From positions 1 through 33,324 of the forward strand of contig NZ_AEJB01000297.1 of NCBI RefSeq assembly GCF_000331005.1: a stretch of DNA of 33,324 nucleotides, in the 5' to 3' direction. The stretch comes from Streptomyces turgidiscabies Car8. Its GTDB lineage: Bacteria; Actinomycetota; Actinomycetes; Streptomycetales; Streptomycetaceae. The notes under the pieces are model-generated. The model worked only from the letters and a program-made list of their open reading frames with translations. It had not been told where the DNA came from and did no database searches. A program made the position numbers and the translations under genes. Within the stretch, counting starts at the first letter, position 1. Each line of letters opens with the position of its first letter. Shown in pieces: positions 32,065 to 33,324 of this stretch.

Positions 32065-32553
32065 ATGCGTACTACTCGTGCCCTGGTGGTGGCTGCCGCC
32101 ACGGCTGCCGCGGTGGGGCTCGCCGCCCCGGCCGCCTCGGCCTGGGACCAGCCGTCCAGCGTCACCGCCGCACCGAGCGTCATCGCGCCGGGCGGTCAGC
32201 TGGTGCTCACGGTCAACGGTTCGGCCTGTACTCGTAACAACAGCACCATCAGCTCAAACGTCTTTTCGAGCACCTCGCTCTCTCCCATGGGGACCAACTC
32301 GGCGACGGCGAGGGTGACCGTCAACTCGAACGCCGCCCCGGGTTCCTACGGAGTCATCACCCGCTGTGAGGGCCAGAACAGGAGCTTCACCAGCGTCTTC
32401 ACGGTCATCGGCGGTGTCCGTGGCGGTCTCGGTGGCAGCAGCTCCGCCGGGGCCACGCCGGCCGACATGGCGATCGGGGGCGGGCTGGTGGCCGCCGCGC
32501 TCGTCGGTGGCGGGGTGTTCTGGATGCGCCGCCGGTCCGAGACCCGCATCTGA
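32065..32553 (+). CDS. Exported membrane-anchored Ig-like protein with sorting-signal-like C-terminus
   Basis: The 162-residue protein has a signal peptide ending in ASA (residue 26) and one beta-rich domain (about 30-125) with a Cys pair (GSACTRN and TRCEGQ). A Gly/Ser-rich stretch follows, then a hydrophobic segment (about 135-152) and the basic tail MRRRSETRI. The tail looks like a cell-wall sorting signal but no LPxTG or LAxTG precedes it. GGAGG lies about 6 nt before the ATG. It is clearly paralogous to the protein encoded at 32633-33157: VIAPGGQLVLTVNG against VAAGGQVTLRVDG. Likely a surface protein, possibly linked to the sortase. Confidence 0.75.
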   Translation: MRTTRALVVAAATAAAVGLAAPAASAWDQPSSVTAAPSVIAPGGQLVLTVNGSACTRNNSTISSNVFSSTSLSPMGTNSATARVTVNSNAAPGSYGVITRCEGQNRSFTSVFTVIGGVRGGLGGSSSAGATPADMAIGGGLVAAALVGGGVFWMRRRSETRI

Positions 32554-32570
32554 CGCACCGCACGTCGACA

Positions 32571-32617
32571 ACAGCCCTTCGCCCCGGAACCCGTCAGGGT
32601 CCGGGGCGAAGGGCTGT
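32571..32617. terminator. Very strong bidirectional terminator
   Basis: A perfect 18-bp stem (ACAGCCCTTCGCCCCGGA at 32571-32588 with its complement at 32600-32617) continues, after one bulged A, with CCC/GGG and a GTCA loop. It lies between the stop codons of the two convergent surface-protein genes. Confidence 0.85.
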
Positions 32618-32632
32618 GCCCGTACCGCTCGG

Positions 32633-33157
32633 TCAGGCGTTGTCGTCGCCCGCGCGGCGGCGCGAGAAGCCGTACGCCACCGTCAGCGATCCCGCGATGA
32701 GCGCGGCGCCCAGACCGATCTCCTCCAGGTCGAAACCGGCGACACTGCCGCCCTCACCCGCGTGCACACCCCGCTGGATCGGCAAGGGGTACTGCGTGGG
32801 CTCACCGGGATGCCCGATCGCGATGGTGAGGTCGGTGTGGCCGCTCTCGCCGCCGCAGTTGAACGTCACCCGGTACGCGGCCCCCGGCTTGGCGTCCCAG
32901 TCGACCTTCGCCCGCGCCGACGAGTGCCCCTTGGGGATGGTGACCGGATCGAAGACTCCGGAGGAGACCCGGGTGTCGTCGTTGCAGCCGTCCACGCGCA
33001 GGGTGACCTGTCCGCCCGCCGCGACGGTCGAGGGCACGACACTGAAGCCGAACGACGTGACGTCGTTGCTCATGACGGCGGCCTGAGCGGCGGGTGCGGC
33101 GAAGCCGAGGGCGGTGACGCCCAGCAGTGCGGCCGAGGCGACGCGTATCGCGTGCAT
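32633..33157 (-). CDS. Exported membrane-anchored Ig-like protein, paralogue of the 32065 gene product
   Basis: The 174-residue protein has a signal peptide ending in AQA (residue 26) and a beta-rich domain with a Cys pair (VDGCNDD and FNCGGE). A short linker and a hydrophobic segment (about 145-163) follow, and it ends in SRRRAGDDNA. It aligns end to end with its neighbour, including VxPSxVAxGGQ, SAxAxV and AxPGxxYxV, so the two arose by duplication. No LPxTG-like motif is seen before the hydrophobic segment. GGAGG lies about 7 nt before ATG 33157. A GTG at 33232 is in frame but would bury the signal peptide. Confidence 0.75.
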   Translation of the reverse strand: MHAIRVASAALLGVTALGFAAPAAQAAVMSNDVTSFGFSVVPSTVAAGGQVTLRVDGCNDDTRVSSGVFDPVTIPKGHSSARAKVDWDAKPGAAYRVTFNCGGESGHTDLTIAIGHPGEPTQYPLPIQRGVHAGEGGSVAGFDLEEIGLGAALIAGSLTVAYGFSRRRAGDDNA

Positions 33158-33324
33158 ATGGGTCCTCCGGGTCCCCGAGGAGCAACTGCGGACGTCTTCC
33201 GCTCGCGCCGTACCGGTCGCGCCAGAATGCACCTCGATGACCGAAACGCTAGGAACGCGTGTGCGTATGCGCGATCGGTGTCGTGCGAATGGGGCACGGA
33301 TGTGGGCTGCTCGGGGGACCCCGT

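Noticed and set aside
32400..32553. LPxTG-type cell-wall sorting signal in the surface protein
   Set aside because: Hydrophobic segment and Arg tail are present but no LPxTG, LAxTG or close variant was found before them.
1..33324. tRNA, rRNA, CRISPR, insertion sequence or prophage
   Set aside because: I saw no tRNA-like cloverleaf, no regularly spaced repeats, no transposase and no phage structural gene on either strand.

Overview
The window is chromosomal DNA of a high-GC actinomycete, almost certainly a Streptomyces. The evidence is the very strong G/C bias at third codon positions, GTG/TTG starts, chains of genes with 4-bp ATGA/GTGA overlaps, Tat-type and lipoprotein export signals, an ECF sigma factor, a class F sortase, and a SpoIIE-type phosphatase fused to an anti-sigma-like kinase. 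I saw no in-frame TTA codon in the accepted genes, no RNA gene, no CRISPR array, no insertion sequence and no phage gene.

Layout. (1) 1-2721: the middle of a GlpQ-type phosphodiesterase gene (minus strand) is joined at about position 481 to a GH92 alpha-mannosidase gene (plus strand). Both genes lack their 5' ends, as if the region between two divergent genes had been deleted or mis-assembled. (2) 2900-9773: a mixed block with a wax ester synthase/DGAT, an unusual zinc-ribbon SDR, a second SDR with an HD-domain protein, an orphan 57-residue acidic peptide gene behind a 438-bp regulatory gap, a GNAT acetyltransferase and an amidase. (3) 10035-22495: a fucosylated-glycan utilisation locus. A secreted GH20 enzyme (probable lacto-N-biosidase) and a secreted GH29 alpha-L-fucosidase form one unit. 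A FadR-type GntR regulator follows on the minus strand. Divergent from it is an eight-gene operon: sugar-binding lipoprotein, RbsA-like ATPase, permease, L-fuconate dehydratase, SDR, aldo-keto reductase, mutarotase and lactonase. (4) 22483-30035: lipase maturation factor-like membrane protein, a small exported protein, a PAS-GAF-PP2C-HATPase protein, an Fpg/Nei glycosylase, a zinc anti-sigma factor, an unknown protein, an ECF sigma factor and a universal stress protein. (5) 30180-33157: polysaccharide deacetylase, class F sortase, and two paralogous membrane-anchored surface proteins facing each other across a very strong terminator.

How the parts work together. Region 3 reads as one programme. 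The secreted glycosidases release lacto-N-biose and L-fucose from fucosylated type-1 or Lewis-type glycans. The ABC transporter imports the sugar. The enzymes oxidise L-fucose without phosphorylation: fucose, fuconolactone, fuconate, 2-keto-3-deoxyfuconate, 2,4-diketo-3-deoxyfuconate. The last enzyme, a hydrolase giving pyruvate and lactate, is not in the window. A TGGTCNGACCA-type palindrome lies between the GntR gene and the transporter operon and is the likely operator.

Regulatory and repeat features include two copies, about 90% identical, of a roughly 67-bp hairpin repeat, each placed between convergent genes and abutting a stop codon. There is also a convincing ECF-type promoter in front of the sigma gene, embedded in a cluster of five CGAACGG heptamers.
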